From assembly GCF_000282595.1 (NCBI RefSeq), contig NZ_AKIZ01000038.1, positions 1-64,000 of the forward strand: a DNA stretch of 64,000 nucleotides. The letters are read 5' to 3'. The stretch's first letter is position 1; each line of letters opens with the position of its first letter. This stretch comes from Phyllobacterium sp. YR531 (GTDB lineage: Bacteria > Pseudomonadota > Alphaproteobacteria > Rhizobiales > Rhizobiaceae). Of the stretch, positions 29,529 to 38,452 are shown one piece after another. The notes beneath the pieces are model-generated. The model made no database searches. It saw only the letters and a list, made by a program, of their open reading frames with translations, and was not told the DNA's origin. Both the position numbers and the translations under genes were made by a program.

Positions 29529-31319
29529 TTAAACCTCTTTCTTCACCGGATTGAGGCGGATGTTCAGATCACGAAGCTGGGCAGGTGAAACATCTGAAGG
29601 CGCATTCATCAGCAAGTCATTGGCTTGCTGATTCATCGGGAACATGGTGATTTCACGCAGGTTCTTTGCGCCGACGAGCAGCATGACAATACGGTCAACA
29701 CCAGCTGCCATACCGCCATGGGGCGGTGCGCCGTACTGGAATGCGCGGTAGAGACCACCGAAGCGCTCTTCCACAGTTTCACGCGAATGACCAACCGCTT
29801 CAAATGCCCTGACCATTGTATCTGGCAGATGATTGCGGATGCCGCCGGAAGCAATTTCGAAACCGTTGCAAACCGTATCGTACTGGAATGCCTTGATTGT
29901 CAGCGGATCCTGATTTTCCAGCGCATCCATGCCACCCTGAGGCATGGAGAACGGGTTGTGAGCGAAGTCAATCTTCTTCTCATCTTCGAGCCACTCGAAG
30001 AACGGGAAATCAACAATCCAGCAGAGCGCGAACTGATCGCGATCAACAAGGTTCAATTCCTCACCAGCGCGAGTGCGGGCGGCGCCTGCAAAGGACACAA
30101 ATTTCTTTGGATCGCCAGCTACGAAGAACGCCGCATCGCCATCATCAAGACCCAGTTGAACACGCAAAGCTTCTGTGCGTTCAGGTCCAATGTTCTTGGC
30201 AAGCGGACCAGCACCTTCAAGGTTTTCGCCTTCCTTGCGCCAGAAGATATAACCAAGGCCAGGCTGCCCCTCGCCCTGTGCCCAGGAATTCATGCGGTCA
30301 CAGAATGCACGCGAGCCACCGGTCTTTGCCGGGATGGCCCATACTTCGACTTTGGGATCATTGGCGATCATGTTGGCGAAGACTTTGAAGCCCGAACCAG
30401 CGAAATGTTCGGTTACCGCCTGCATTTCGATAGGGTTGCGCAAGTCAGGCTTATCGGAGCCATATTTGCGCATAGCATCATCATAGGCGATGCGCGGAAA
30501 TTGCTGCGTCACGCGCTTGCCTTCAGCAAATTCTTCGAAAACGCCGCGTATAACAGGTTCCATAGTGGAGAAAACGTCTTCCTGTTCGACGAAGCTCATT
30601 TCCACGTCGAGCTGATAGAACTCGCCCGGAAGGCGGTCAACGCGCGGATCTTCATCGCGGAAACAGGGCGCGATCTGGAAATAGCGGTCGAAACCGGACA
30701 TCATGATCAGCTGTTTGTACTGCTGCGGAGCCTGCGGCAAAGCATAGAATTTGCCGGGATGAATACGGCTCGGCACGAGAAAGTCACGCGCACCTTCCGG
30801 CGATGAAGCCGTCAGAATCGGTGTCGAGAATTCAGTGAAATTGTTTTCGCTCATACGGCGGCGCATCGCCGCAATGATTTTCGTGCGCTGCATGATGTTC
30901 TTGTGCAGTGTATCGCGGCGCAGGTCGAGGAAGCGGTACTTGAGGCGAATATCTTCCGGATAATCGAGTTCGCCAAACACAGGCAAAGGCAGTTCCTTCG
31001 CAGCCGAGAGAACTTCGATCTCGCGCGCAAAAACCTCAACCTCACCTGTCGGCATGTTGGCGTTTACCGTGTCTTCCGTACGCGCCTTCACTTCGCCATC
31101 AACGCGGATAACCCATTCGCCGCGCACGGTTTCTGCCATTTTGAAGGCTGGTGAATCCGGATTGGCAACGATCTGCGTCAGACCGTAATGGTCGCGAATA
31201 TCGATGAAAAGAATTCCACCGTGGTCGCGGACACGGTGGACCCAACCCGAAAGACGAACTGAAGAACCAACGTCTGATTTACGCAAGGCGGCGCAGGTAT
31301 GGCTGCGGTAACGGTGCAT
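29529..31319 (-). CDS. aspS: aspartyl-tRNA synthetase
   Basis: 596 residues, the usual bacterial length. OB-fold anticodon-binding domain (residues 1-110), class II motif 2 in [15 protein letters not shown], the inserted GAD domain (residues 290-420), and motif 3 at the end ([13 protein letters not shown]). It charges tRNA-Asp; alphaproteobacterial enzymes of this type are often non-discriminating and also charge tRNA-Asn when GatCAB is present, which is not decided here. A long frame on the opposite strand is a shadow. Confidence 0.96.
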   Translation of the reverse strand: MHRYRSHTCAALRKSDVGSSVRLSGWVHRVRDHGGILFIDIRDHYGLTQIVANPDSPAFKMAETVRGEWVIRVDGEVKARTEDTVNANMPTGEVEVFAREIEVLSAAKELPLPVFGELDYPEDIRLKYRFLDLRRDTLHKNIMQRTKIIAAMRRRMSENNFTEFSTPILTASSPEGARDFLVPSRIHPGKFYALPQAPQQYKQLIMMSGFDRYFQIAPCFRDEDPRVDRLPGEFYQLDVEMSFVEQEDVFSTMEPVIRGVFEEFAEGKRVTQQFPRIAYDDAMRKYGSDKPDLRNPIEMQAVTEHFAGSGFKVFANMIANDPKVEVWAIPAKTGGSRAFCDRMNSWAQGEGQPGLGYIFWRKEGENLEGAGPLAKNIGPERTEALRVQLGLDDGDAAFFVAGDPKKFVSFAGAARTRAGEELNLVDRDQFALCWIVDFPFFEWLEDEKKIDFAHNPFSMPQGGMDALENQDPLTIKAFQYDTVCNGFEIASGGIRNHLPDTMVRAFEAVGHSRETVEERFGGLYRAFQYGAPPHGGMAAGVDRIVMLLVGAKNLREITMFPMNQQANDLLMNAPSDVSPAQLRDLNIRLNPVKKEV

Positions 31320-31461
31320 GATATGTGCCTCTGATTAAATATGGCGAAAAGCTCGGGGAAAAAGCCCCCGACACGCCAAAGAATTTGGGCGGACAAGCGC
31401 ATTTTGGAGTTGATTTGTCAAGAACCGAGACAAACCCATTCTCATTCGCTATAGAAAAATC

Positions 31462-32622
31462 ATGACCATGATTACAACTACAGATCAGCTTGAACAGGCT
31501 GTTGCCGCCCTTTCCCAATCAGACTTCGTGACTGTCGATACGGAATTTATCCGTGAGACCACGTTCTGGCCGGAACTTTGCGTTATCCAATTGGCATCGC
31601 CAGATCATACGGCGATTGTTGATGCGCTGGCGCCGGGCCTTGATCTTGCTGCGTTTTTTAAGCTGATGGCCGATGAAACGATCGTGAAAGTGTTTCATGC
31701 TGCCCGTCAGGACATCGAAATCATCTTCCATCTTGGCAATCTGATCCCGCATCCGGTGTTCGATACACAGGTTGCAGCAATGGTTTGCGGCTTCGGCGAT
31801 GCCATCGCCTATGATCAGTTGGTGCAACGTGTGGTTGGGGCGCAGATCGATAAATCTTCACGGTTTACGGATTGGCGCAGGCGGCCGCTTTCCGAAAAGC
31901 AACTCGACTATGCTTTGGCTGATGTGACGCATCTGCGTGATATTTATCTGCATCTCAAGAAGAGCCTGGAAGCGGAAGGCCGCACTGAATGGGTTCTGGA
32001 CGAGATGAAAATTCTCACCGCTCGCGAGACCTATGACATGCACCCGGACGATGCCTGGAAGCGCCTGAAGATGCGTTTGCGCAAGCCTGTCGAACTTGCA
32101 GTCTTGCGCAGTGTCGCCGCTTGGCGGGAGCGGGAGGCACGGGAACGCAATGTTCCACGCGGCCGGGTCATCAAGGACGACGCCATATATGAGATTGCCC
32201 AACAACAGCCGCGCGATGCGGAAGCAATGTCACGTTTGCGAACGATTCCAAAGGGTTGGGAGCGCTCCAGCATGGCTACTGGCCTGCTTAATGCTGTTAA
32301 TCTAGCGCTTGATCTGCCAAAGGAAGAGATGCCCCGCCTGCCGAAGCAGACTGCTTCACCAGAGGGTGCGGGAGCAGCTTCAGAGCTTTTGAAAGTGCTT
32401 TTGCGGCTTGTTACCGAGGAACATGGGGTAGCGGCAAAGGTAGTTGCAACCTCCGACGAGATCGACCGGATTGCCTCGGAAGGCGATGTCGACGACATTC
32501 CGGCACTGCAAGGCTGGCGTCGCGAAGTCTTCGGAGAGAAAGCGCTGCAGCTGATTAATGGCGAACTGTGCCTGAAATTCGAAAACAAGAAAATCACCGC
32601 AGTGGCTGTTCGGGCCGCATAG
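31462..32622 (+). CDS. rnd: ribonuclease D
   Basis: 386 residues. DEDDy exonuclease residues are visible: Asp and Glu in VTVDTEFIRET (residues 22-32), Asp in VFHAARQDIEI (near 85), and Tyr/Asp in YALADVTHLRD (near 152). An HRDC domain follows (residues 205-290, LKMRLRKPVELAVLRSVAAWREREA split). The enzyme trims the 3' ends of tRNA precursors and other structured RNAs. The start is ATG 31462 or 31468. It diverges from aspS with 140 bases between. Confidence 0.95.
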   Translation: MTMITTTDQLEQAVAALSQSDFVTVDTEFIRETTFWPELCVIQLASPDHTAIVDALAPGLDLAAFFKLMADETIVKVFHAARQDIEIIFHLGNLIPHPVFDTQVAAMVCGFGDAIAYDQLVQRVVGAQIDKSSRFTDWRRRPLSEKQLDYALADVTHLRDIYLHLKKSLEAEGRTEWVLDEMKILTARETYDMHPDDAWKRLKMRLRKPVELAVLRSVAAWREREARERNVPRGRVIKDDAIYEIAQQQPRDAEAMSRLRTIPKGWERSSMATGLLNAVNLALDLPKEEMPRLPKQTASPEGAGAASELLKVLLRLVTEEHGVAAKVVATSDEIDRIASEGDVDDIPALQGWRREVFGEKALQLINGELCLKFENKKITAVAVRAA

Positions 32623-32741
32623 ACAATCTCAACTGGCAGCAACTATTTTGCAGCTCAGGGTTACAAAAATGCTCGAAGAATCGCCGGTTTTGCTCCCACA
32701 ACTGGCCATTCTTCTGCAAAGCTCGTGCAAGTCTCAGAATG

Positions 32742-32842
32742 ATTGATCAATATCAGACAAGTGATCCATAAATTTTGATAGTTTGACCGTCATCGAAACA
32801 TCGGGCAGGAATTCAGGGCATTGATCATACAAATGATCAATG
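32742..32842 (+). promoter_or_regulatory. TTGATCA palindromes before the DMT exporter gene
   Basis: A 10-base palindrome ATTGATCAAT (32742-32751) and a perfect 10-base inverted repeat CATTGATCAT/ATGATCAATG with a four-base gap (32819-32842) share the same core. They lie 67 bases apart in the 240-base gap upstream of the transporter. They could be operators for an unseen regulator. The second one could also fold as an RNA hairpin near the start codon. Confidence 0.35.
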
Positions 32843-32859
32843 CTTTGAAAGTGAAAAAC

Positions 32860-33780
32860 ATGACTGCCTCCCCCAACGCCACCCCCCTTCTTGCCAAAGA
32901 AGTTGCACTTCTTGCCCTCCTTGCAACTCTATGGGGTGCTTCGTATACGTTCATCAGAATCGGCGTGGAGACGATCCCACCAATCACCTTCATCGCTGCA
33001 CGAACATTGATTGCTGGTGGCGTGCTTCTCGCCATCATAAAAATGCGCGGTCTTTCATTGCCAAAAAATCCGGCCATCTGGAAACGCTTTTTCGTTCAAG
33101 CCTGCATAAACAGTGTCATCCCTTTTACACTCATTGCCTGGGCTGAGCAGTCGGTAAATGCCGGACTGGCAACAATCCTGAACTCGACGACGCCAATATT
33201 CGTCTTTCTCCTGACGGTCCTGATAACGCGGCATGAGGTGGTAACTCCGCGCAAGCTCTTCGGTACCCTCGCAGGTGTGATGGGAATCAGCCTGATCATC
33301 GGCATGGAGGCTTTTGAGGGCGTTGGTAATGAACTGCTGGCGCAAGTGGCAATTGTGGCTGCAACCTTCTCCTATGCTGTGGCCGCGATATTCGGGCGAA
33401 GCTTCAAAGGCCTTAATCCGATGATACCAGCGGCCGGTTCAATGATCTGCGGAGCAATAATACTTATCCCCGTTAGCCTGATCGTTGATCACCCATGGAC
33501 GATTACGCCATCGTCCGATTCGATCCTGGCACTGATTGGTCTTTCAGTTTTCTCGACTGCCCTCGCCTTTACCATTTACTTCCGGCTCATTCATACGGTC
33601 GGCTCTATCAGCACTGCTTCACAGGCCTATCTGCGTGTTCCGATTGGCGTTGGCATCGGGGTGATATTCCTCGGTGAAACGTTGGCCAGCACTGCATGGC
33701 TTGGATTGATTTTTGTCGTGATGGGCGTTGCGGCCATGACTTTCCCGTCACGAAGGAAGATTGCGCCTGCTGCCGGATGA
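32860..33780 (+). CDS. EamA/DMT family transporter
   Basis: 306 residues, ten helices in two EamA repeats: ALLATLWGASYTFIRIGVE and a first-repeat end before residue 150, then the second repeat with VFSTALAFTIYFRLIHTVG and IFLGETLASTAWLGLIFV. Likely exports metabolites or drugs; no substrate clue. The start is uncertain: ATG 32860 is chosen because homologue lengths fit, while the frame continues to 32833 and 32821. The palindromes before it suggest regulated expression. Confidence 0.85.
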   Translation: MTASPNATPLLAKEVALLALLATLWGASYTFIRIGVETIPPITFIAARTLIAGGVLLAIIKMRGLSLPKNPAIWKRFFVQACINSVIPFTLIAWAEQSVNAGLATILNSTTPIFVFLLTVLITRHEVVTPRKLFGTLAGVMGISLIIGMEAFEGVGNELLAQVAIVAATFSYAVAAIFGRSFKGLNPMIPAAGSMICGAIILIPVSLIVDHPWTITPSSDSILALIGLSVFSTALAFTIYFRLIHTVGSISTASQAYLRVPIGVGIGVIFLGETLASTAWLGLIFVVMGVAAMTFPSRRKIAPAAG

Positions 33781-34842
33781 TTAGCCGATTGCAGCTTCCG
33801 CCGCAGGCACAATCTGAGTGGCAAGGAGGTTGTGCAACTGGCGCACATAGCCGGAACGACCGGAAGGCGCTGCGGTATTGGAGGTCATCACCGCAACCAC
33901 GGCAGCGTGCGGCACCACGTAGATCATCTGGCCGCCATAACCCCAGGCGTAATAAAACGGCTTGCCATCCGGCGTATAGGAAATGAACCAGCCAAGACCA
34001 TAGCTATCTCCAGTAAATGGCGAACTGGTTCTTGGCTTCCATGATTCCGCTATCCATGCGGCGGGCACAATCTGCCTATTGCCGCTGCGCCCCTCATCCA
34101 GAAACATCTTGCCGAAAGTCAGCATGGCACGCGGCGATAGCTCCATATCATTACCGCCAAAATAGATGCCTTGCGGATCACGCGGCCAAGCCGGTACGTT
34201 GATACCTAAAGGCTCACCGAGCCATTCGCGGGCATTCTCTAATGTCGATCGCCCGGTCTTACGGGTAAGCATCGCAGATATGAGGTGGGAATTGCCGGTC
34301 GAGTAAAGCATACGCCCACCCGGCTCATCGACAAAATCACGGGCAAGCGCGTAGCGCACCCAATCGGAACTCTCCACCCATCGCCCGTAATTGGGACCGG
34401 ACGTGCGGTCGAGACCAGCCTGCATGGAAAGCAGATTGCCAAGCGTAACCTGTGCCAGCCGGGGGTCGCGCTCTTGCGGCAGTTTGTTCGACAGGATCGG
34501 CGCGACAAGCTCACCGAGACCGGAAAATACCTTGCGGTCAATGGCGATACCGGCAAGCGTAGCAATGATGGTCTTCGATACGGATTTGACATTGACGGGG
34601 CGGTCGGCAGCAGGACCATGGAAGCGATGCTCGATCTGCGTCTTGCCGCCTGCATATACGATCATGGTTTGAAGTGCAGGAAATGCCGACGCCTGATCAA
34701 TGATACGGCTTATGGCGACACCGTCCAGAGGCTTGATGCTTTGTGGCGCTTGCGCATGGGATCGTGATGGCGCCAGCAAACAGGCACCCCCTGCCATGGA
34801 ACCCAGAATGAAAGTCCGCCGATCAACGATCTGATTTGCCAT
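33781..34842 (-). CDS. exported serine hydrolase, class C beta-lactamase fold
   Basis: 353 residues. Tat-type signal (VDRRTFILGSMAGGA, cleaved near SHAQA). The active-site SxxK is SVSK (Ser near residue 87), and a YxN-like motif appears as YSTGNSH (near 180). The domain ends with YYAWGYGGQMIYVVPHAAVV, matching the HxG-type strand region with Gly-Gly. Related proteins are esterases or D-amino acid peptidases; true beta-lactamase activity is not implied. It is convergent with the DMT gene (the ends abut at 33780/33781). Confidence 0.85.
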   Translation of the reverse strand: MANQIVDRRTFILGSMAGGACLLAPSRSHAQAPQSIKPLDGVAISRIIDQASAFPALQTMIVYAGGKTQIEHRFHGPAADRPVNVKSVSKTIIATLAGIAIDRKVFSGLGELVAPILSNKLPQERDPRLAQVTLGNLLSMQAGLDRTSGPNYGRWVESSDWVRYALARDFVDEPGGRMLYSTGNSHLISAMLTRKTGRSTLENAREWLGEPLGINVPAWPRDPQGIYFGGNDMELSPRAMLTFGKMFLDEGRSGNRQIVPAAWIAESWKPRTSSPFTGDSYGLGWFISYTPDGKPFYYAWGYGGQMIYVVPHAAVVAVMTSNTAAPSGRSGYVRQLHNLLATQIVPAAEAAIG

Positions 34843-34993
34843 CCGGCGACATTGGCGATAGTCGCACCAACCGGCAAGACAAATGCTCTCACATGCGTGT
34901 GAAGAGCTGAAACGGACAGCTGCGAAACCGGCAGGATTGCGATGGGGTGGCAGCCATTGTTATATTCATGCCGCTTCGTTTGGCGGAGACATA

Positions 34994-35302
34994 ATGGGAG
35001 ATCAACCTGCGCCCCGAAGTTTGAGAAATACCTTCGAGAATCCCAAAAATGAACTGGATAGACTGGCTATCGGTGAATTGGTATTTCTAGAGGAAATGGG
35101 TGTGATCAAGCATGAACTCAGCGATCGGGAGAGACCAATGGTTTACACGTCCTCTGTATCTCGCAAATGTCTCGCTGCTTCCTGCCAGTTCGACTGGTCG
35201 GTCAGTTCCCATGATATCAAGAGAGATAACCAATCGGATGTTCAAATGTCGTGGACTGACAGACGATTCGCAAAGCTTCGATATGGCAATTTTCATGAAT
35301 AA
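34994..35302 (+). CDS. hypothetical small protein, possibly 5' part of a broken gene
   Basis: 102 residues from ATG 34994, preceded by GGAG at five-base spacing. The first half (PRSLRNTFENPKNELDRLAI, EELVFLEEMGVIKHELSDRE-like) looks like a real helical protein, but from about residue 48 the frame becomes Ser/Cys-rich and unconvincing. The overlapping frame in the next register looks more protein-like there, suggesting a frameshift near 35130-35160. Confidence 0.35.
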   Translation: MGDQPAPRSLRNTFENPKNELDRLAIGELVFLEEMGVIKHELSDRERPMVYTSSVSRKCLAASCQFDWSVSSHDIKRDNQSDVQMSWTDRRFAKLRYGNFHE

Positions 35303-35441
35303 ATTTGACTGCGAAATTCCACTGGGGGCAACCTTCTGCGGTCTGGTCGGAACGTTGGAATTCGAGTTGGCACCTGGAATGATCTTCCGGGCAGGCGACA
35401 TAAATGCATTTTGCGAGATAGAAATTCTGCGAGCAATTTAA
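35112..35441 (+). CDS. hypothetical protein, possibly 3' part of a broken gene
   Basis: 109 residues with a beta-like second half (KFDCEIPLGATFCGLVGTLE, ELAPGMIFRAGDINAF). It overlaps the preceding frame by 190 bases in another register and has no good ribosome site of its own. Together the two would give one protein of about 148 residues if one base were added or removed. No family is recognised. Confidence 0.3.
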   Translation: MNSAIGRDQWFTRPLYLANVSLLPASSTGRSVPMISREITNRMFKCRGLTDDSQSFDMAIFMNKFDCEIPLGATFCGLVGTLEFELAPGMIFRAGDINAFCEIEILRAI

Positions 35442-35487
35442 TCTTGATACTGTAGGGGTATTCTCTAACGTAAGGCGTATTTGTCGC

Positions 35488-35949
35488 CTAACTGGTGAAC
35501 TTGCCAAGTGCAAGCGCCACAAATGCCCGGTCAAGTGAACCGTCATGCAGAGAGCGTTTGATTTTCTGCATTCCGTCAAGCTTCATCAGAAACGGCACAG
35601 AGTATTCACTCACCACACGACGGATCACGGCAGTTCTGCCTTCATCGCCAATTGACAGGTTCTCTAAGTCCAGCACTAATTTTAGTTCATCACTGAGTTG
35701 CGGGTACGCACTGTCCAAACGAAGACGTAGAGGACACTTGTATTCCTTCGGCGTTGGGTAACCGATTGTTTCTACTTCGATAGGCGCAGATGCCAGATTA
35801 ATGTAGAATTGGTGCCCGTATGCAGATTTTTGTAGATCCAACACAAGCACACCTCGTGCCGTCTTGAAATACCAAGTTGTTTGCCTCTTCTTGAATCCGC
35901 AATTTGAAAGTTCATCATCAATAATTGCTACGAGTTCCATTTTATTCAA
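35488..35949 (-). CDS. DUF4304 domain protein
   Basis: 153 residues. The start TTG 35949 has GAGG five bases upstream; ATG 35940 would leave 14 bases. Visible features are IIDDELSNCGFKKRQTTWYF at the N-terminus, then VLVLDLQKSAYGHQFYINLA and a mixed alpha/beta remainder. These fit DUF4304, a family of unknown function often found among scattered immunity-like genes. It is isolated here, next to the possibly broken frames. Confidence 0.65.
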   Translation of the reverse strand: MNKMELVAIIDDELSNCGFKKRQTTWYFKTARGVLVLDLQKSAYGHQFYINLASAPIEVETIGYPTPKEYKCPLRLRLDSAYPQLSDELKLVLDLENLSIGDEGRTAVIRRVVSEYSVPFLMKLDGMQKIKRSLHDGSLDRAFVALALGKFTS

Positions 35950-36011
35950 AGCAACCTCACGGGGGTGTGCCAACCAATATTGTTATACTCGTTGATGTCC
36001 AGGTCATCGTT

Positions 36012-36665
36012 TCAAACGTAAGGCGTGCCCGCTAAAGCTGCCTTCAGGCCAACAGTGCCCTTATCGACAATGCCTAGAAACATCGCTTCCGCTGCTTTCG
36101 TATCTTCGCTTTGCCGGAAAGTGCGATGCGCTTCAATAAACGCCACGCTCCACGTGGCCATGAGCAAATTTGCAGCAAGATTGGCGTCAGGATCAACAGC
36201 GTCGCGCCCCGCACATTCACAAAGCGCTGCGGCAACCAGCTGCGCAAGTTCATCACGTATTGCTCTGGCACGGGCTTTGAGGGTTTCACTGCCTTCAATC
36301 GTCCTGATAAATCCTTGGCTTCGCACTGAAAATTCTACGTATGGGCGCTGCTCTGCCACGAGCTGGTGGGCTAGAAGGCGTAAAGTCTCCATTGGCGCGA
36401 CACCTGGATCACGCTGCCGCAAGGCATCCCGCAGCGTCTCGCGCCCTTCCTCATCGCGGTCAAAGAACATGTCTTCCTTACGAGGGAAGTAGTTGAACAC
36501 TGTCATACGGCCAACATCCGCCGCAGCCGCTATGTCATCCACTGTCACATTATCAAAACCGCGTTCCAGAAAGAGCCGATCAGCAACTTGAGAGATAGCG
36601 CGCCGCGTGGCGACGCGTTTGCGCGAACGCAGGTCGGAGGGAATCGAGTTTGGAGATTTGGTCAT
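36012..36665 (-). CDS. TetR/AcrR family repressor
   Basis: 217 residues. The N-terminal helix-turn-helix is seen in ISQVADRLFLERGFDNVTVDDI and AAAADVGRMTVFNYFPRKEDMFF. The C-terminal ligand domain is of the general AcrR type, not the classical TetR class fold. It is divergent from a TetA-like efflux gene with 107 bases between, so it most likely represses that gene and itself through the repeated ACTCnGTAT motif there. Confidence 0.9.
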   Translation of the reverse strand: MTKSPNSIPSDLRSRKRVATRRAISQVADRLFLERGFDNVTVDDIAAAADVGRMTVFNYFPRKEDMFFDRDEEGRETLRDALRQRDPGVAPMETLRLLAHQLVAEQRPYVEFSVRSQGFIRTIEGSETLKARARAIRDELAQLVAAALCECAGRDAVDPDANLAANLLMATWSVAFIEAHRTFRQSEDTKAAEAMFLGIVDKGTVGLKAALAGTPYV

Positions 36666-36687
36666 ACGGTCCGAATAGCATATTTTT

Positions 36688-36765
36688 ATACCGAGTACAT
36701 ATTTATATTGACATATCGGGCTCCCAGAGACATTTATGTACTCAGTATAAATCTAAACTCGGTAT
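36688..36765. promoter_or_regulatory. divergent promoters and triple operator-like motif of the efflux pair
   Basis: ATACCGAGTACATA (36688-36701) is the reverse complement of TATGTACTCAGTAT (36735-36748) except for one base; a third ACTCGGTAT lies at 36757-36765. A TTGACA at 36708-36713 is followed after 17 bases by CATTTATG, a weak -10, placing the second motif over the promoter of the efflux gene. This is the layout of a TetR-family operator region. Confidence 0.6.
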
Positions 36766-36772
36766 ACACACT

Positions 36773-37960
36773 ATGAACAGAGCTCTTATCATTATCTTTG
36801 CAACGGTCGGTCTCGACGCCGTTGGCATCGGACTTATCTTCCCTATTCTGGCTCGTCTTATCGAGGAGGTTACGCATGCGGGCAATGTTGCGCACTACAT
36901 CGGCATCATGACCGCGCTCTATGCCCTGATGCAGTTTGTCTTTGCCCCGGTGCTGGGCGCACTCAGTGACAGGCTTGGCCGCCGTCCCGTGCTCCTGATC
37001 TCCATGGCGGGTGCCGCCATCAATTATCTGATCCTGGCTTTTGCACCTCACCTATGGATGCTGTTGATAGGCCGTGCTATCGCCGGCCTGACCAGTGCCA
37101 ACATCTCCGTTGCCACAGCCTACATTACTGATATCTCCGCTGAAGACACACGTGCTCGCCGCTTTGGGCTTTTCAACGCGATGTTCGGTATCGGCTTCAT
37201 CATCGGGCCTGTTCTTGGCGGCGTTTTCGGGGATTACTGGATAAGACTGCCATTTATTGCTGCTGCATTGCTCAACGGGGGTAATTTTTTGATGGCGCTG
37301 TTCGTCCTGCCGGAGTCACGCACACCCACCCGCGAAAAGATCGATCTTGCTGCGCTCAATCCGCTGCGCCCGTTTCGTTCAATATTGTCAATGCAAGGGC
37401 TGCTGCCGATTATCATCGTCTTCTTCATTTTCAGCGGCGTTGGCGAAGTATATGGCACCTGCTGGGCATTATGGGGCCACGATGCTTTCGGCTGGAATGG
37501 CCTGTGGATCGGGCTTTCGCTCGGCACCTATGGCGCATGTCAGGCGCTTGCCCAAGCATTTCTGCCGGGGCCTGCCGTGAAACTGCTCGGTGAGCGTGCA
37601 ACCATACTGACCGGTGTTGCGGGTACAGGGCTGGCTCTCATCATTCTCGCCTTTGCCACACAACCATGGGTAGTCTTTGCCATCATGCCGGTGTTCGTGC
37701 TCGGCGGTATTGGCGTTCCTTCGCTCCAGTCACTTGCCACACGCATGGTGGACGAGGACAAGCAAGGTCAGTTCCAAGGTGTACTGGCCTCAGCAATCAG
37801 CCTTGCATCGATCATCGCTCCGCTTGGCTTTTCCACTTTCTACTTTGTCGTGCAGAAGCAATGGCCGGGTGCGATTTGGCTATCCGCCCTTATTGTCTAC
37901 GCGATCACCGTGCCGCTGGTGCTTGGTCTGCATATTCCCAAGCTGAAAATGGCTCATTGA
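36773..37960 (+). CDS. TetA-like MFS multidrug/tetracycline efflux protein
   Basis: 395 residues from ATG 36773, with twelve membrane helices. The antiporter motifs are present: VGLDAVGIGLIFPIL (helix 1), GALSDRLGRRPVLL (motif A), and RAIAGLTSANISVATAYI with FGIGFIIGPVLGG (motif C). These are shared with the Tet(A)/(B) group and relatives. Resistance to tetracycline cannot be claimed from sequence; many chromosomal relatives export other drugs. Proton-driven exchange is expected. It is controlled by the divergent TetR-type gene. Confidence 0.88.
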   Translation: MNRALIIIFATVGLDAVGIGLIFPILARLIEEVTHAGNVAHYIGIMTALYALMQFVFAPVLGALSDRLGRRPVLLISMAGAAINYLILAFAPHLWMLLIGRAIAGLTSANISVATAYITDISAEDTRARRFGLFNAMFGIGFIIGPVLGGVFGDYWIRLPFIAAALLNGGNFLMALFVLPESRTPTREKIDLAALNPLRPFRSILSMQGLLPIIIVFFIFSGVGEVYGTCWALWGHDAFGWNGLWIGLSLGTYGACQALAQAFLPGPAVKLLGERATILTGVAGTGLALIILAFATQPWVVFAIMPVFVLGGIGVPSLQSLATRMVDEDKQGQFQGVLASAISLASIIAPLGFSTFYFVVQKQWPGAIWLSALIVYAITVPLVLGLHIPKLKMAH

Positions 37961-37994
37961 GTGCAGTCACCCAAAATCAACAGGCTGGACAGGT

Positions 37995-38354
37995 TCAACT
38001 CTTTCGGAAAGCACGACTGGAGACTGAAATTGAGTTTTTGCAAGGATCTTTCGCATTTGCAAACGCGTATCCATCCGCTTGATGAATAGTTCCGAATTCC
38101 AGCCCGTTTTTCGCACTAAGAGCACAAAAAGCCGCGATATCCTCCACATCAAAAACAAGCTTGACTATCGACTGGCCGCCGCGCTGCCCTTTGGCTGCCT
38201 GATGGATCATCAAACTGGCGCCGCCATCCCTGCTGGACAACTCAACAATCCTGTCGCCCGTTCGTCTGGACGCTTCAAAACCAAAATGCTTTTCGTAGAA
38301 CTGAACGGTTTCTTCGATGTCCTGTGCGTAAAGCACTATTCTGTTTATCGGCAA
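37995..38354 (-). CDS. VOC (glyoxalase/bleomycin-resistance fold) protein
   Basis: 119 residues if begun at TTG 38354 (MPINRIVLYAQD), which has GAGAAAG seven bases upstream; the frame runs on to 38390. The beta-alpha-beta-beta-beta fold is seen in VLYAQDIEETVQFYEKHFGF, then IVELSSRDGGASLMIH and SIVKLVFDVEDIAAFC. One metal-like residue set is incomplete, so function (isomerase, dioxygenase or binding protein) is open. It converges on the efflux gene. Confidence 0.75.
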   Translation of the reverse strand: MPINRIVLYAQDIEETVQFYEKHFGFEASRRTGDRIVELSSRDGGASLMIHQAAKGQRGGQSIVKLVFDVEDIAAFCALSAKNGLEFGTIHQADGYAFANAKDPCKNSISVSSRAFRKS

Positions 38355-38452
38355 TGTCGCGCTTTCTCTGAAATGCCCCGCATTCCTCAAGATAGCCAGC
38401 CGATAGCCTTCTTGCCATGCTCATTTTGCATGCGGCCAAAGTAGCGTGTTGA

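Noticed and set aside
29625-30806. 393-residue frame on the plus strand within aspS
   Set aside because: It is a shadow of the conserved aspS gene in the opposite direction.
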